A DNA stretch of 64,000 nucleotides from Paenibacillus stellifer. GTDB lineage: Bacteria; Bacillota; Bacilli; Paenibacillales; Paenibacillaceae. Each line of letters begins with the position of its first letter. Positions within the stretch are counted from its first letter, which is position 1. The translations under genes were made by a program, and so were the position numbers. Shown one piece after another: positions 52,937 to 62,732 of the stretch. The stretch lies in the NCBI RefSeq assembly GCF_000758685.1, contig NZ_CP009286.1:2634501-2698500 (forward strand), read 5' to 3'. Below the pieces are notes generated by a model. The model did not search any database. It saw only the letters and a list, made by a program, of their open reading frames with translations, and was not told where the DNA came from.

Positions 52937-52969
52937 GAACAACCAGCCCGCAAGGAGCTGGTTGTTTCA
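52937..52969 (+). terminator. Terminator after the APH-like gene
   Basis: ACAACCAGC and GCTGGTTGT arms around CCGCAAGGA, followed by TTCATTTT. Confidence 0.7.
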
Positions 52970-52995
52970 TTTTGCCCGATTATTTCACGTTTCGG

Positions 52996-53421
52996 TTATT
53001 TCACTTTCTCGACCTTGAACTCAAACTTCCAGGTTGCTGTATTTCCCGAGTATCTTCCACGGTTCTCCACTACCGTCACATTGAGCGATTTGGTTACGGC
53101 GGAGGTGATGGAGGAGACTTTGACAGTTGCGGACTTCGAGCCTTCTTCCGGTATTTTATCCAGTTCCTGAGCTTCGGCCTGGAGCTTGATCGTACCGGCT
53201 GAGCTTACGTCCAAAGTGACAGATGAACCCTCTTCAAGCTCCTTCCCGTTCACATATCCGCCCCACCACCATTCGTTGCCCACATGGTTGTTCTCTACAA
53301 GGGTTGCGCTGACAAAAGTTACTTTGACTTTGACCGTCTTGCCCGCCGCCGCAACAGGCTGCGTAAGCAAGACTAATGCCATCACAAGCAGAAGTACGGT
53401 TTTTGAAATTTTACCTTTCAT
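52996..53421 (-). CDS. Secreted protein of unknown function (141 aa)
   Basis: Signal peptide MKGKISKTVLLLVMALVLLT, cleaved near VAA-AGK, and a mature beta-rich chain of about 115 residues (KVKVTFVSATLVENNHVGNE, WWWGGYVNGKELEEGSSVTL, TWKFEFKVEKVK). The composition suggests an immunoglobulin-like or jelly-roll fold. No partner or catalytic motif is visible. A GAAATGAAAGG-type site precedes ATG 53421. Confidence 0.6.
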   Translation of the reverse strand: MKGKISKTVLLLVMALVLLTQPVAAAGKTVKVKVTFVSATLVENNHVGNEWWWGGYVNGKELEEGSSVTLDVSSAGTIKLQAEAQELDKIPEEGSKSATVKVSSITSAVTKSLNVTVVENRGRYSGNTATWKFEFKVEKVK

Positions 53422-53582
53422 TTCTCGTCCCCTCTTATTCTCAAATTTCTACCAAATTATAGCACTTGTCAATCGATAGTTCTATAGACTCACATAAATA
53501 TCATAATTATAGGAAAATGGTTCATAAGTAGTAGTTTCAAAGGGGCTAATGGACAGGGTGCTCTGAGAAGTGCACGAATTAA

Positions 53583-53598
53583 TGTTGCAAATACAACA
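53583..53598. promoter_or_regulatory. Candidate MarR operator
   Basis: TGTTG and CAACA arms flank CAAATA in the leader of the AT-rich MarR gene, in the position expected for autorepression. The arms are short. Confidence 0.35.
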
Positions 53599-53655
53599 AA
53601 AATGGTATACGATTTTTTTGCCACTTTTAAAAACATAATTAGCGGAGTTGCAGAT

Positions 53656-54108
53656 ATGAAGGAAATTCTGAGAGAAATCGGTATGATTGCAAGGGCATTA
53701 GATTCGATAAGCAATATTGAATTCAAGGAGTTTGACCTTACAAAAGGACAGTATTTGTATCTCGTGCGAATCGTTGAAAATCCTGGGATTATTCAAGAAA
53801 AGCTAGCTGAAATGATTAAAGTAGACCGAACAACCGCAGCTCGTGCAGTTCAAAAGCTTGAAGCGAATGATTTTATTGAAAAGAAGAATGATGAGCAAAA
53901 CAAAAAAATAAAAAAACTATTCCCGACAGAAAAAGGGGGAATTGCGTTTTCATTTATAAAAAGAGAACATGATCATTCGGATAAAGTCGCTTTAGCGGGG
54001 TTATCTGAGAACGAGGCAGAAACCCTTTTTCAACTTCTTCAAAGAGTTAGAAAAAATATAGAAATTGACTGGGAATTTGTGAAAAAGGGGAACAAGAGAA
54101 ATTATTAA
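53656..54108 (+). CDS. MarR family regulator in an AT-rich segment
   Basis: 150 aa from ATG 53656 (GGAG site; an upstream open frame exists). The winged-helix core reads LTKGQYLYLVRIVENPGIIQ, LAEMIKVDRTTAARAVQKLE, then FIEKKNDEQNKKIKKLFPT as wing. Codon and base use are AT-rich (runs of AAAAA), unlike its neighbours, which suggests horizontal transfer together with the next gene. Confidence 0.83.
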   Translation: MKEILREIGMIARALDSISNIEFKEFDLTKGQYLYLVRIVENPGIIQEKLAEMIKVDRTTAARAVQKLEANDFIEKKNDEQNKKIKKLFPTEKGGIAFSFIKREHDHSDKVALAGLSENEAETLFQLLQRVRKNIEIDWEFVKKGNKRNY

Positions 54109-54118
54109 TTGTAAATAA

Positions 54119-54652
<534 letters not shown>

Positions 54653-54783
54653 CAATTCGCTGAAATGATCTTTTCCTTTAACTTCAATAGTTTATGAAAA
54701 GAAACAAATAAATATAAAATAATCATTGACACAAATCCTTCCCCGATTCAAAATGAAAGGGTATACATAGGGGGATGATAACA

Positions 54784-56235
54784 TTGAAGAAACTGGGCTT
54801 TTCGTTAGTAGTGACGGCGGGCTTGCTGAGCGCTTGCAGCTCACCTGCGGAGCAGGCCGATAAAGGAGGGGGCGAAGGGTCAGGGGCGGCTCCGGTCTTC
54901 GCCGATGTTTCCGTACATGATCCGTCCGTCATCAAGGTCAAGGATACGTATTACGTATTCGGCTCCCATCTTGCATCGGCCAAGTCGAAGGATCTGATGT
55001 CCTGGACGCAAATTTCGGATGGTGTGGCGGACGGCAACCCGCTTATTCCGAATGTGACGACAGAACTGTCCGAGACGTTGGGTTGGGCGCAGTCGGACAC
55101 GCTGTGGGCGCCGGATGTTATTCAGCTGGCGGACGGCAAATTCTATATGTACTATAACGCCTGCCGGGGAGACTCCCCGCTGTCGGCTATGGGCATAGCC
55201 GTTGCGGACAACATTGAAGGCCCTTACAAGAACAAAGGCATTATTCTCAAATCGGGTATGGACGGGGTTTCCGATGACGGAACGGTGTATAACGCGAATG
55301 AGCAGCCGAATGTGGTGGACCCGGATGTTTTGTTCGATAAGAACGGAGAGCTGTGGATGGTCTATGGCTCGTATTCCGGCGGAATCTTTGTGCTGAAGCT
55401 TGATCCCGAGACGGGAAAACCGCTGAAGAGCCAAGGTTATGGTAAAAAAGTGCTCGGAGGCTACCATGCCCGCATTGAAGGCTCGTACATGCTGTACAGC
55501 CCGGAGACGGACTATTACTACCTGTTTCTGTCTTTTGGAGGATTGACGGCGGACGGGGGTTACAATATCCGTGTTGCCCGCTCGAAATCGCCGGACGGTC
55601 CGTTTACCGATGCCCAAGGACAGGATATGATCAACGCGCAGGGGACCCCTGGCGTGCTGTTTGATGATCCGGCCTATGCGCCGTACGGTGTGAAGCTGAT
55701 GGGCAATTTTGAGTTCCAGCCAGCAGATGGTGAGACGGGGATGTCAAGCGAAGGCTATGTCTCGCCCGGACACAATTCCGCTTATTATGATGAAGATACC
55801 GGCAAATACTATTTGATCTTCCATACCCGTTTTCCGGGCAGAGGAGAAGAGCATGAGGTGCGCGTCCATCAAATGTTCATGAACGACAAGGGCTGGCCCG
55901 TCGTCGCACCTCACCGGTATGCAGGCGAGACGATCGGCGATTATACGGAAGAGGATGCGGCAGGGTCCTACACAATGATCAATCACGGCAAGGTCATCTC
56001 GGCAGAGACGGTAGAATCCGAAATCATCGAGCTGAAGAAAGATGGCACCGTAACCGGCGCCGTCAGTGGTACATGGAGCCTTAAGGATGGTCATAATGCT
56101 GTCATCACCATTGATGGAACCAAATACGACGGCGTATTTCTCCGCCAGTGGGACGAAGGGACACAGAGCCATGTGATGACGTTCACCGTCCAGTCGGAAG
56201 AAGGAGTGTCCATTTGGGGCAGCCATGTGAAGTAG
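54784..56235 (+). CDS. GH43 family arabinan endo-1,5-alpha-L-arabinosidase
   Basis: 483-aa secreted lipoprotein from TTG 54784 (ATG 54775 abuts GGGG; TTG has better spacing). Lipobox LLSAC. The five-bladed propeller shows VSVHDPSVIKVKDTYYVFGS with the catalytic Asp, YNACRGDSPLSAMGIAVADN, NVVDPDVLFDKNGELWMVYGSY (second Asp) and ARIEGSYMLYSP (general acid Glu), plus a C-terminal GH43 beta domain (VIELKKDGTVTGAVSGTWSL). It degrades arabinan outside the cell. A TTGACA -35 box (54726) lies upstream. Confidence 0.9.
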   Translation: MKKLGFSLVVTAGLLSACSSPAEQADKGGGEGSGAAPVFADVSVHDPSVIKVKDTYYVFGSHLASAKSKDLMSWTQISDGVADGNPLIPNVTTELSETLGWAQSDTLWAPDVIQLADGKFYMYYNACRGDSPLSAMGIAVADNIEGPYKNKGIILKSGMDGVSDDGTVYNANEQPNVVDPDVLFDKNGELWMVYGSYSGGIFVLKLDPETGKPLKSQGYGKKVLGGYHARIEGSYMLYSPETDYYYLFLSFGGLTADGGYNIRVARSKSPDGPFTDAQGQDMINAQGTPGVLFDDPAYAPYGVKLMGNFEFQPADGETGMSSEGYVSPGHNSAYYDEDTGKYYLIFHTRFPGRGEEHEVRVHQMFMNDKGWPVVAPHRYAGETIGDYTEEDAAGSYTMINHGKVISAETVESEIIELKKDGTVTGAVSGTWSLKDGHNAVITIDGTKYDGVFLRQWDEGTQSHVMTFTVQSEEGVSIWGSHVK

Positions 56236-56262
56236 GGAGTCCATCCGAAATGGAACCCCAAA

Positions 56263-57168
56263 TCAGACGAGTTCGGCAAGGTCCTTGCTCTGACACTCCT
56301 GTTCTTCTTGGTGCTCTGCGGCCTCAATGGTGGCAAACAGGGCATGTACCTTCTCTTGCAGCTTCGTCTTGTGCTTACTCACGGCCTTGCCCCAAACAAA
56401 GGTATACCGATTGGCGTTGGCCTCGATCTTGGTACCATCTACGAAGTTGTGCTCCAGAGACACCTATTTTTCGTCCGCTAAAAATTGAAGGACAGCGGTA
56501 AATACGGTTTCGAGGACATCCCTCATTCGCTGGGAGCGGAAGCGGTTAAGGGTCCGAAAGCCCGGTCGCTGTCGACCGGCCAGCTACCTGAAGGGGATGT
56601 TCTCCCGAATGGCTTTCGCGATTTGCCTGGAAGAATAGATGCGCTGTGTGTAAGCGTAGATGATGACCTTGGTCAGCATTTTAGGGTGATAGCTATCACG
56701 GCCACCGCCGGGATAGGCAGCGTCAAAGATGGTGTCGTCCAGCCGATTTACGGCTGAGTTCACGACACGAATGAGGTGGTGTTCTGGGATATCTTCTTCT
56801 AAATCCATTGGCAGGTAAAGTTGGTCCAGTGTATATTGAATGTACAAAGAAATCGCTCCTTTAGGGATGGTTGGTGGTACTTCCATTTTACCAAAAGGGT
56901 GGTTTCTTCGTGATTTAAGAGAGGAATTTAATAACTTTACCCGCTTAAACAGCGGAGAGGACGGAACGACCCGCGGAAAAGCGAAAGCGGTCGCCTTTGT
57001 GTCCGGATTTTCACCGCTAAGGGGAATGAAAAAAATCTGAACACAACAGCGATTGGAACAACGGTCCGTTCGTGGAGCGTCCTCGCTAAGTGCCCAAGTA
57101 GATCTTACTCCAAAACCAAGGGGCGTCCCAAGCAGCCAATTCATGGCTTATGGGACAGCCCCTTTTTA
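56263..57168 (-). mobile_element. Decayed IS1182-like element fragment
   Basis: A remnant next to the GH43 gene. On the minus strand a transposase N-terminal region starts at TTG 56847 (AGGAG site, LYIQYTLDQLYLPMDLEED) and reads through NRLDDTIFDAAYPGGGRDSYHPKMLTKVIIYAY. It is interrupted by two in-frame TAG codons (56584-56586 and 56464-56466), where functional relatives read MW and a coding triplet. The frame then continues with EHNFVDGTKIEANANRYTFVWG before ending at 56263. The C-terminal part with the later catalytic residues is missing. At 57119-57164 an inverted repeat (AAGGGGC...GCCCCTT) looks like the element's end. Confidence 0.75.
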
Positions 57169-57208
57169 ATTCAAGATCGCTCCATGAATGGATGCAAATG
57201 CTTAAAAT

Positions 57209-57886
57209 CTACGAAGATTCTCCAGATTGCCGCTGCAGCCATTTCAGCCCTTCCCGCCGGCTCAGCGGCATCAGCTCCTCCTTATCAATGAACGCCTCCA
57301 CAGAAGCCGGATTGAACTTGGAGTATTCCCGGAGCGCCCAGCCGATCGCCTTCTGGATGAAGAACTCCTTCGAACCGGCATGCATCCGGATGTACCGGTA
57401 CAGCCGGTATTCATCCGTCGCATCCTTATAGTGCAGCTGAAACAGAATGGCGGTCCGGTTGAGCCACATATTCTCGGACGCAATCCATTTGTTGCCGCAT
57501 TCATCCTGCAGTTCCGGATAATTACGCAGCAGCGCAGCGGCAGCGCCCGAGGCGAGGAGGTCGACGGTATCCCACCAGGAGTGCCGGGTAATGCAGCTTT
57601 CGATGAGGGGAACGTCCGCAGGGGTGAGCTTCTTTTTTAAGGCAAGCAAAATGTCCACGCCGCAATAGTGATACTCGCGCTCCGGGAGCTCCCACAACAG
57701 GGGAACCCACGACTTGTCCGCCGGATGCCCAGTAAGAAACTGCTTCAGGACAAGCCTTCGCTCGGGCGTCCGGACGCCTAGGAATGGAAATTGATTGCGC
57801 TGGTAAGCGCTCATGGCAGCGGCCTCCCCGGGCTGCCGCATTTGTTCCAGCTGATTAATCAGCAGGTCTAAAGGTCCGTTCATCAT
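57209..57886 (-). CDS. DNA alkylation repair protein, AlkD-like
   Basis: 225 aa from ATG 57886 (AAAGGAA site). An all-helical HEAT-like repeat protein of the AlkD family that removes bulky alkylated bases. Typical segments: FPFLGVRTPERRLVLKQFL, CGVDILLALKKKLTPADVPLIESCITRHSWWDTVDLLAS, SENMWLNRTAILFQL and FFIQKAIGWALREYSK, the last typical of the family. It is divergent from the exonuclease III gene, so this locus may serve base repair. Confidence 0.85.
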   Translation of the reverse strand: MMNGPLDLLINQLEQMRQPGEAAAMSAYQRNQFPFLGVRTPERRLVLKQFLTGHPADKSWVPLLWELPEREYHYCGVDILLALKKKLTPADVPLIESCITRHSWWDTVDLLASGAAAALLRNYPELQDECGNKWIASENMWLNRTAILFQLHYKDATDEYRLYRYIRMHAGSKEFFIQKAIGWALREYSKFNPASVEAFIDKEELMPLSRREGLKWLQRQSGESS

Positions 57887-58018
57887 TGTATTCCTTTCTT
57901 TCACAGCAGGATAAATTTATTGTATCATGAAAAAGGCGAACTGCCGTTCCATAAAAATCACAGACTGAAGCATAGCCAAATTGATAATACATAGGCAAAC
58001 GGAAGAGGAGATGAAAGA

Positions 58019-58777
58019 ATGAAGCTGATATCCTGGAACGTCAATGGACTGAGAGCATGTGTGAATAAAGGATTTAACGATTATTTTGGCGAGGCGGACG
58101 CTGATATATTCTGCGTGCAGGAGACCAAGCTGCAGGAGGGCCAGATCGCCTTGGACCATGACGGCAAATACCTTCAATACTGGAATTACGCCGAGAAGAA
58201 AGGATATTCGGGGACCGCTGTCTTCACCAAAACCGAACCATTGTCCGTCACACGCGGACTTGATGGTGAGGATGACACGGAAGGCAGAGTGCTGACGCTC
58301 GAATATGAGAACTTTTATCTAATCAATGTGTATACTCCGAACGCGCGCCGCGATCTTTCGCGGCTGGCTTACCGGATGGAGTGGGAGGACCGGTTCCGGG
58401 AATATCTCAAGAAGCTCGACCGGGACAAGCCCGTAGTTGTATGCGGGGATCTCAATGTGGCGCATCGTGAAATCGATCTGAAGAACGCCAAGGCAAATAT
58501 GGGCAATTCGGGCTTCACGAATGAGGAGCGGGGCAAAATGACCGAGCTGCTGGAAGCCGGTTTCGTCGATACATTCCGCTACCTGTACCCGGACAAGACC
58601 GATATATATTCCTGGTGGTCCTATATGCCGAAGGTCAGGGAACGGAATGTGGGCTGGCGGATCGACTATTTTCTCGTGTCCTCCAGGCTGGCAAGCTCCG
58701 TAAAGGAAGCGGGCATCGAATGCGCCGTTATGGGCAGCGACCACTGTCCGGTTGTGATGGAGCTTGATGGGGTGTAA
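58019..58777 (+). CDS. xth: Exodeoxyribonuclease III
   Basis: 252-aa AP endonuclease/3' exonuclease of the ExoIII/APE1 family. Motifs: ISWNVNGLRACVNKGF, DIFCVQETKLQEGQIAL (metal Glu), YTPNARRDLSRLAYRMEWE, VVCGDLNVAHREIDL, YSWWSYMPKVRERNVGWRIDYFLV and the final GSDHCPVVMEL catalytic histidine. GAGGAGATG precedes ATG 58019. Confidence 0.93.
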   Translation: MKLISWNVNGLRACVNKGFNDYFGEADADIFCVQETKLQEGQIALDHDGKYLQYWNYAEKKGYSGTAVFTKTEPLSVTRGLDGEDDTEGRVLTLEYENFYLINVYTPNARRDLSRLAYRMEWEDRFREYLKKLDRDKPVVVCGDLNVAHREIDLKNAKANMGNSGFTNEERGKMTELLEAGFVDTFRYLYPDKTDIYSWWSYMPKVRERNVGWRIDYFLVSSRLASSVKEAGIECAVMGSDHCPVVMELDGV

Positions 58778-58866
58778 GATTGTGTATTGCGGTTTTGTAA
58801 TGGATTTTTGTGATAAAATGGAATAATGCGCTGTACATTTTTAACTTTCATCGGAGGCTTGCACAT

Positions 58867-60099
58867 ATGAAATCTTTCGAACAACTTCTGGACAAATACG
58901 CCCAGCTTGTCATCAAGGTCGGAGTGAATGTTCAGCCCGGCCAGGTGCTGATCGTGAACGCGCCGCTTGAGACGGCCGAGCTTACACGGCTCATCGTCGC
59001 CAAGGCGTATGACGCGGGCGCCAAATACGTCATGGTGGATTGGGACGATGAAGCGGTAACCCGTATCCGCTATGAGCACGCGCCTGCGGATTCGTTCAGC
59101 TACTATCCGCAGTGGCACTCGGATATGATGGAGAAATTCGCGGAGGAAGGCGGAGCCATCCTGCGCATCAAGGTGCCGGACCCCGAGCTCCTGAGCGGTG
59201 TCGACGCCGGCGCTGTCGCGACCGCAGTCAAGGCTGCGGCGGTCGCGAACCAGAAGTATTCCGCCTATACGCGGAATAACAAGATCAGCTGGTCGCTGAT
59301 CAAGGCGCCCACCCGGGCGTGGGCGGCCAAAGTATTCGCCGACCTGCCCGAAGAGCAGCGGATCACCGCCATGTGGGAGGCGATCTTCCTCATGAACCGG
59401 GTCGATGAGAAGCGCGACCCGGTGGAGGCTTGGCGGGAGCATATCGCCGAGCTTAAGAAGAGCCAGGACCGGCTGAACGCGAAGCGCTATCGCAGCCTGC
59501 ATTACCGGGCGCCCGGAACGGACCTTAAGGTCGGGCTGCCCGAAGGGCATCTGTGGCGTGCTGCCGGCGGCGAGAACGGGCAGGGCGTGTACTTCGTCGC
59601 CAATATGCCGACGGAGGAAGTGTACACGATGCCTCACCGGGCCCGCGTGAACGGGACGGTCAGCAGCACGATGCCGCTCAATCTGAACGGACGGCTGGTT
59701 GACGGCATCAAGCTGACCTTCACGAACGGCAAGGTCACAGCGTTCGACGCCGCAGAAGGACGCGAGCATCTGGCGACGCTGCTGGAGACGGACGAAGGCG
59801 CATCCTACCTTGGCGAGATGGCGCTTGTGCCGCATGATTCGCCGATTTCCCGGCTGAACCGCATCTTCTACAACACAGGTATCGACGAGAATGCATCCTG
59901 CCATTTCGCGCTTGGCAGTGCCTATCCCGTCAACATTGAAGGCGGAACGAAGCTAAGCCGTGAGGAACTGCTCCAGGCAGGTGCGAACGTCAGCTTAACC
60001 CACGTCGATTTCATGATTGGCTCGGCCGAGCTGGATATTGACGGCGAGCTTCCGGACGGCACGCTGGAACCGGTATTCCGCAAGGGGAATTGGGCTTAG
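58867..60099 (+). CDS. M29 family aminopeptidase (AmpS-like)
   Basis: 410 aa from ATG 58867 (CGGAGG); an upstream frame lacks one. This thermophilic-type metallo-aminopeptidase starts FEQLLDKYAQLVIKVGVNVQPGQVLIV. The metal-ligand segments include NMPTEEVYTMPHR (Glu), GASYLGEMALVPHDSPI (Glu), FYNTGIDENASCHFALG (His) and LTHVDFMIGS (His/Asp). It is cytosolic and removes N-terminal residues from peptides. Confidence 0.9.
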   Translation: MKSFEQLLDKYAQLVIKVGVNVQPGQVLIVNAPLETAELTRLIVAKAYDAGAKYVMVDWDDEAVTRIRYEHAPADSFSYYPQWHSDMMEKFAEEGGAILRIKVPDPELLSGVDAGAVATAVKAAAVANQKYSAYTRNNKISWSLIKAPTRAWAAKVFADLPEEQRITAMWEAIFLMNRVDEKRDPVEAWREHIAELKKSQDRLNAKRYRSLHYRAPGTDLKVGLPEGHLWRAAGGENGQGVYFVANMPTEEVYTMPHRARVNGTVSSTMPLNLNGRLVDGIKLTFTNGKVTAFDAAEGREHLATLLETDEGASYLGEMALVPHDSPISRLNRIFYNTGIDENASCHFALGSAYPVNIEGGTKLSREELLQAGANVSLTHVDFMIGSAELDIDGELPDGTLEPVFRKGNWA

Positions 60100-60162
60100 T
60101 CAAGCGCTGCGGCATCGAATGCTGAGTCGCTTGCCTCTTGTCTTATCGCAATAGCCGGAAGC

Positions 60163-61334
60163 TTATTCCCAGTTTCCTTCGATCACGGTAGTCCCGGTAT
60201 TCTCAAAGGTCGGGTGTTCTCTGTAGTGCAGTGTGCATAAGTCCTTGTCAAGGACAAGGGCAATCGTGATGCAGGTCGGCGACTCGATGACGCGAACAGC
60301 AAGTTCAAGACGATCCCGTCCGTCCCAGCCGAAGGCGGATGATACACGGACATTTGAGTTTCCTTCGAACACGGTCTCGCCATCCTGCCAGCGCTGTCTT
60401 CCGAGAAGCGCAGACACAGGCTGGCCCGCATAGCTCACAGACATCTCCACAGCATCATCCCGGAACTGAAGGGCTAGCGACTCCAGTCCGGCATTGTTAG
60501 GCTTAAGGACCAGCCTTCTGCCGGATATTTCACTCTCCCGGCCGGAGGCGGGCAGAGAACCGGGCGGCTGGATGGACAGCTCACCGAGTCTTCTCTTCAG
60601 GAAGTCTTCGCTTGCCGGATCGGCAGGCAAAGGGGATGCGGAGAAGGCCGGGAGGGTATGCTTCCACAACGTGTTCAGCACAGCCTGAATATCATCTACA
60701 CCTGCCGTTGCGGCGAATATCGCACCTGTTCCCGCATCACCACGCACAGCTGCCCGAACGCGCCATCAGCGCGGTACGCACCATGTTTGCAGCGCCAGAA
60801 CTGGTAGCCATAGCCTTGCGACCATTCACTGTCTTCTGCATCACCGTTTGAGATCTGCTTGGATGTGGCTTCTTGCACCCAGCTGGAATCCAGAAGTCTT
60901 GTCCCTTTCCAGACGCCTTCCTGTAGCAGCAGCTGCCCGAATTTCGCAATATCCTCCGTCCGCAAATACAATCCCCAGCCGCCTGCGCTAATCCCGTCGG
61001 GACATGTCTCCCAGACCGGGTTCACGATCCCGAGCGGATCAAAGAGGCGAGGCCGCAAATAATCCAGCAGCGTTATGCCTGTAACCTTCTGAAGAATGGC
61101 CGACAGCATGTAGGTTGCACCGCTGTTGTAGACAAATTGGCTACCCGGCTCGTACACTAGCGGCTCGGAGAAGAAAATCTCCGACCAGCTTCTCCGATTG
61201 TCGCGATTGACCGAGACCAAAGTTTCACTGGCATGTCCACTGGACATCGCAAGCAGATGACGGATAGTCATGGATGACAGGCGCTCGTCCCCGTTGATAT
61301 GACTTGTTAGCCCTGTTGATGAGAGTGTAGGCAT
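60163..61334 (-). pseudogene. Serine hydrolase (beta-lactamase-like) pseudogene, truncated and frameshifted
   Basis: The minus-strand frame MPTLSSTGLTSHINGDERLS continues through SMTIRHLLAMSSGHASETL and PLVYEPGSQFVYNSGATYMLSA to GAFGQLCVVMREQ. Near 60724-60727 the frame is lost; a one-base deletion in CAGG/CAGGG explains it, and the -1 frame continues AIFAATAGVDDIQAVLNTLW to a stop at 60163. The start region lacks the N-terminal SxxK motif usual in this family (about 100-150 residues missing, a TAG lies upstream). So two separate changes inactivate it. A sequencing error cannot explain the missing N-terminus. Confidence 0.8.
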
Positions 61335-61431
61335 ATCTTTCCATAATATTGTAAACGCTACCGCCAGAACTTCCTATGCTTTTTTTTCCTTAACACACAG
61401 AATAAAGGCTTCAATTTGTCAGCAAAATAGT

Positions 61432-61463
61432 TATAATTAGAAAATAACTAACTAATCAGTTAT
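61432..61463 (+). promoter_or_regulatory. TetR promoter with overlapping operator
   Basis: A TATAAT -10 (61432-61437) is followed by ATAACT/AGTTAT arms (61444-61463). Its core ACT-ACT-AT-AGT is a common pattern of TetR/QacR-type operators. It lies just before the TetR gene, consistent with autorepression. Confidence 0.55.
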
Positions 61464-61492
61464 ATTTTTCGATCTTAGGGAGGTTAGGAAGA

Positions 61493-62062
61493 ATGGCGGG
61501 AGTCAAAGGAGAAACTACTCGTGCTCGGCTTCTGGCGTCAGCGGAAGAACGGTTTGCGGCACAAGGTTATCACGGAACGACAGTCAGTCAGATCGTCGCG
61601 GGCGCCGGATTGACACAGGCTTCGTTTTATCTATATTTTCCGAGCAAGGAAGAGCTGATGAATGAGCTGCTGCGGCGCTTCGAGGATCGGATCAGGGAGC
61701 TCGGCAACGCGGGGGAAGAAGCCGGGAGACAGCCGGACGGCAAGCTGGAGGCTTTTGCAACACATTCGCTGATTGCCATGTTCAAGCTGCTGGGAGAGAA
61801 TCTGAATCTGACCAGAATCGCGCTTCAAGGAGCTGCCGGCGAACGGATACGGCTGGAGCTTGCCCGGGGAGTTGCGGACAATCTCCGGCTGAACCAGTCC
61901 CGGGGTGTCGTAAGTCCGGAGATCGAGCCAGGGCTGGCTGCGGAATCGCTCGTCGCCGCCGTGGAATATTTGGCGTACCGTTATCTGATGAATGGAGAGA
62001 GAAGCGTCGAAGAACTGGGTAATCAGGCGGCAAGGCTGTTTTTGCGCGGGATTTTGAAATAG
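61493..62062 (+). CDS. TetR/AcrR family transcriptional regulator
   Basis: 189 aa. The HTH is clear: GETTRARLLASAEERFAAQGYHGTTVSQIVAGAGLTQASFYLYFPSKEELMNELL, then a helical effector domain. GGGAGG precedes ATG 61493. The HXXEE gene follows 32 bp after its stop, suggesting it controls that gene. Confidence 0.88.
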   Translation: MAGVKGETTRARLLASAEERFAAQGYHGTTVSQIVAGAGLTQASFYLYFPSKEELMNELLRRFEDRIRELGNAGEEAGRQPDGKLEAFATHSLIAMFKLLGENLNLTRIALQGAAGERIRLELARGVADNLRLNQSRGVVSPEIEPGLAAESLVAAVEYLAYRYLMNGERSVEELGNQAARLFLRGILK

Positions 62063-62094
62063 GCTGTGCCTATTATTTTGCTGGAGGTGGCGTT

Positions 62095-62634
62095 ATGCTG
62101 CATGGACTTGATTCAGTGGTGGAGTGGCCCAGTCTGCTGTGGCTGTTCCCCGTGCTGTTCATGTTTCATGATTTCGAAGAAATTCTGACTGTGGAAGATT
62201 GGGCTGGGCGCAACCGTGAGAAGGTGCTGGGCGCGCTGCCGCCTTTTGCCCGGAAGGCTCTGCATGCTTCCATGTTCTGCGGCACACGGCGGTTTGCCCT
62301 CGATGTGCTGTATGTGTACGGGTTTATCGTGGTGTTCACGGGAATGGCGGCGTTCTTCTCGTTCTATCTTCCTTTTCTCGCAGCGCTGTCTCTGTTCTTT
62401 CTGCATGCGTTCACGCATATTTTTCAAGCTCTCTATCTCAAAATGTACACGCCCGGCGTCTGGACGTCGATTCTGATTGTGCTGCCTTATTCGCTCTATG
62501 CGTTCTACCGTCTGATCTCCTCTGGGACAGCAGATTGGGGTGATATTGGAGGAGGTGTGCTGCTGCTCCTGCTAGCCGGGCCGCCGCTGCTTGTCCTGCT
62601 GCTCAAAGGAAGGGCTAAAGCCTACTTCCAGTGA
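62095..62634 (+). CDS. HXXEE domain membrane protein
   Basis: 179 aa with about five hydrophobic helices. The hallmark His-x-x-Glu-Glu is in FMFHDFEEILTVEDW; further conserved His residues lie in FLHAFTHIFQALYLKMYTPGV. Family function is not established, possibly a metalloprotease-like or redox membrane enzyme. GGAGGTGG precedes ATG 62095. Paired with TetR. Confidence 0.82.
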   Translation: MLHGLDSVVEWPSLLWLFPVLFMFHDFEEILTVEDWAGRNREKVLGALPPFARKALHASMFCGTRRFALDVLYVYGFIVVFTGMAAFFSFYLPFLAALSLFFLHAFTHIFQALYLKMYTPGVWTSILIVLPYSLYAFYRLISSGTADWGDIGGGVLLLLLAGPPLLVLLLKGRAKAYFQ

Positions 62635-62732
62635 TATTCATCACTCCCTTTTTCGAAAAAATTTAAGAAAATCGGATGAAACAAGAACAGTCACCGCAGA
62701 AGGAGGACAATGAGGCAGAGGGAGGAATCAAG

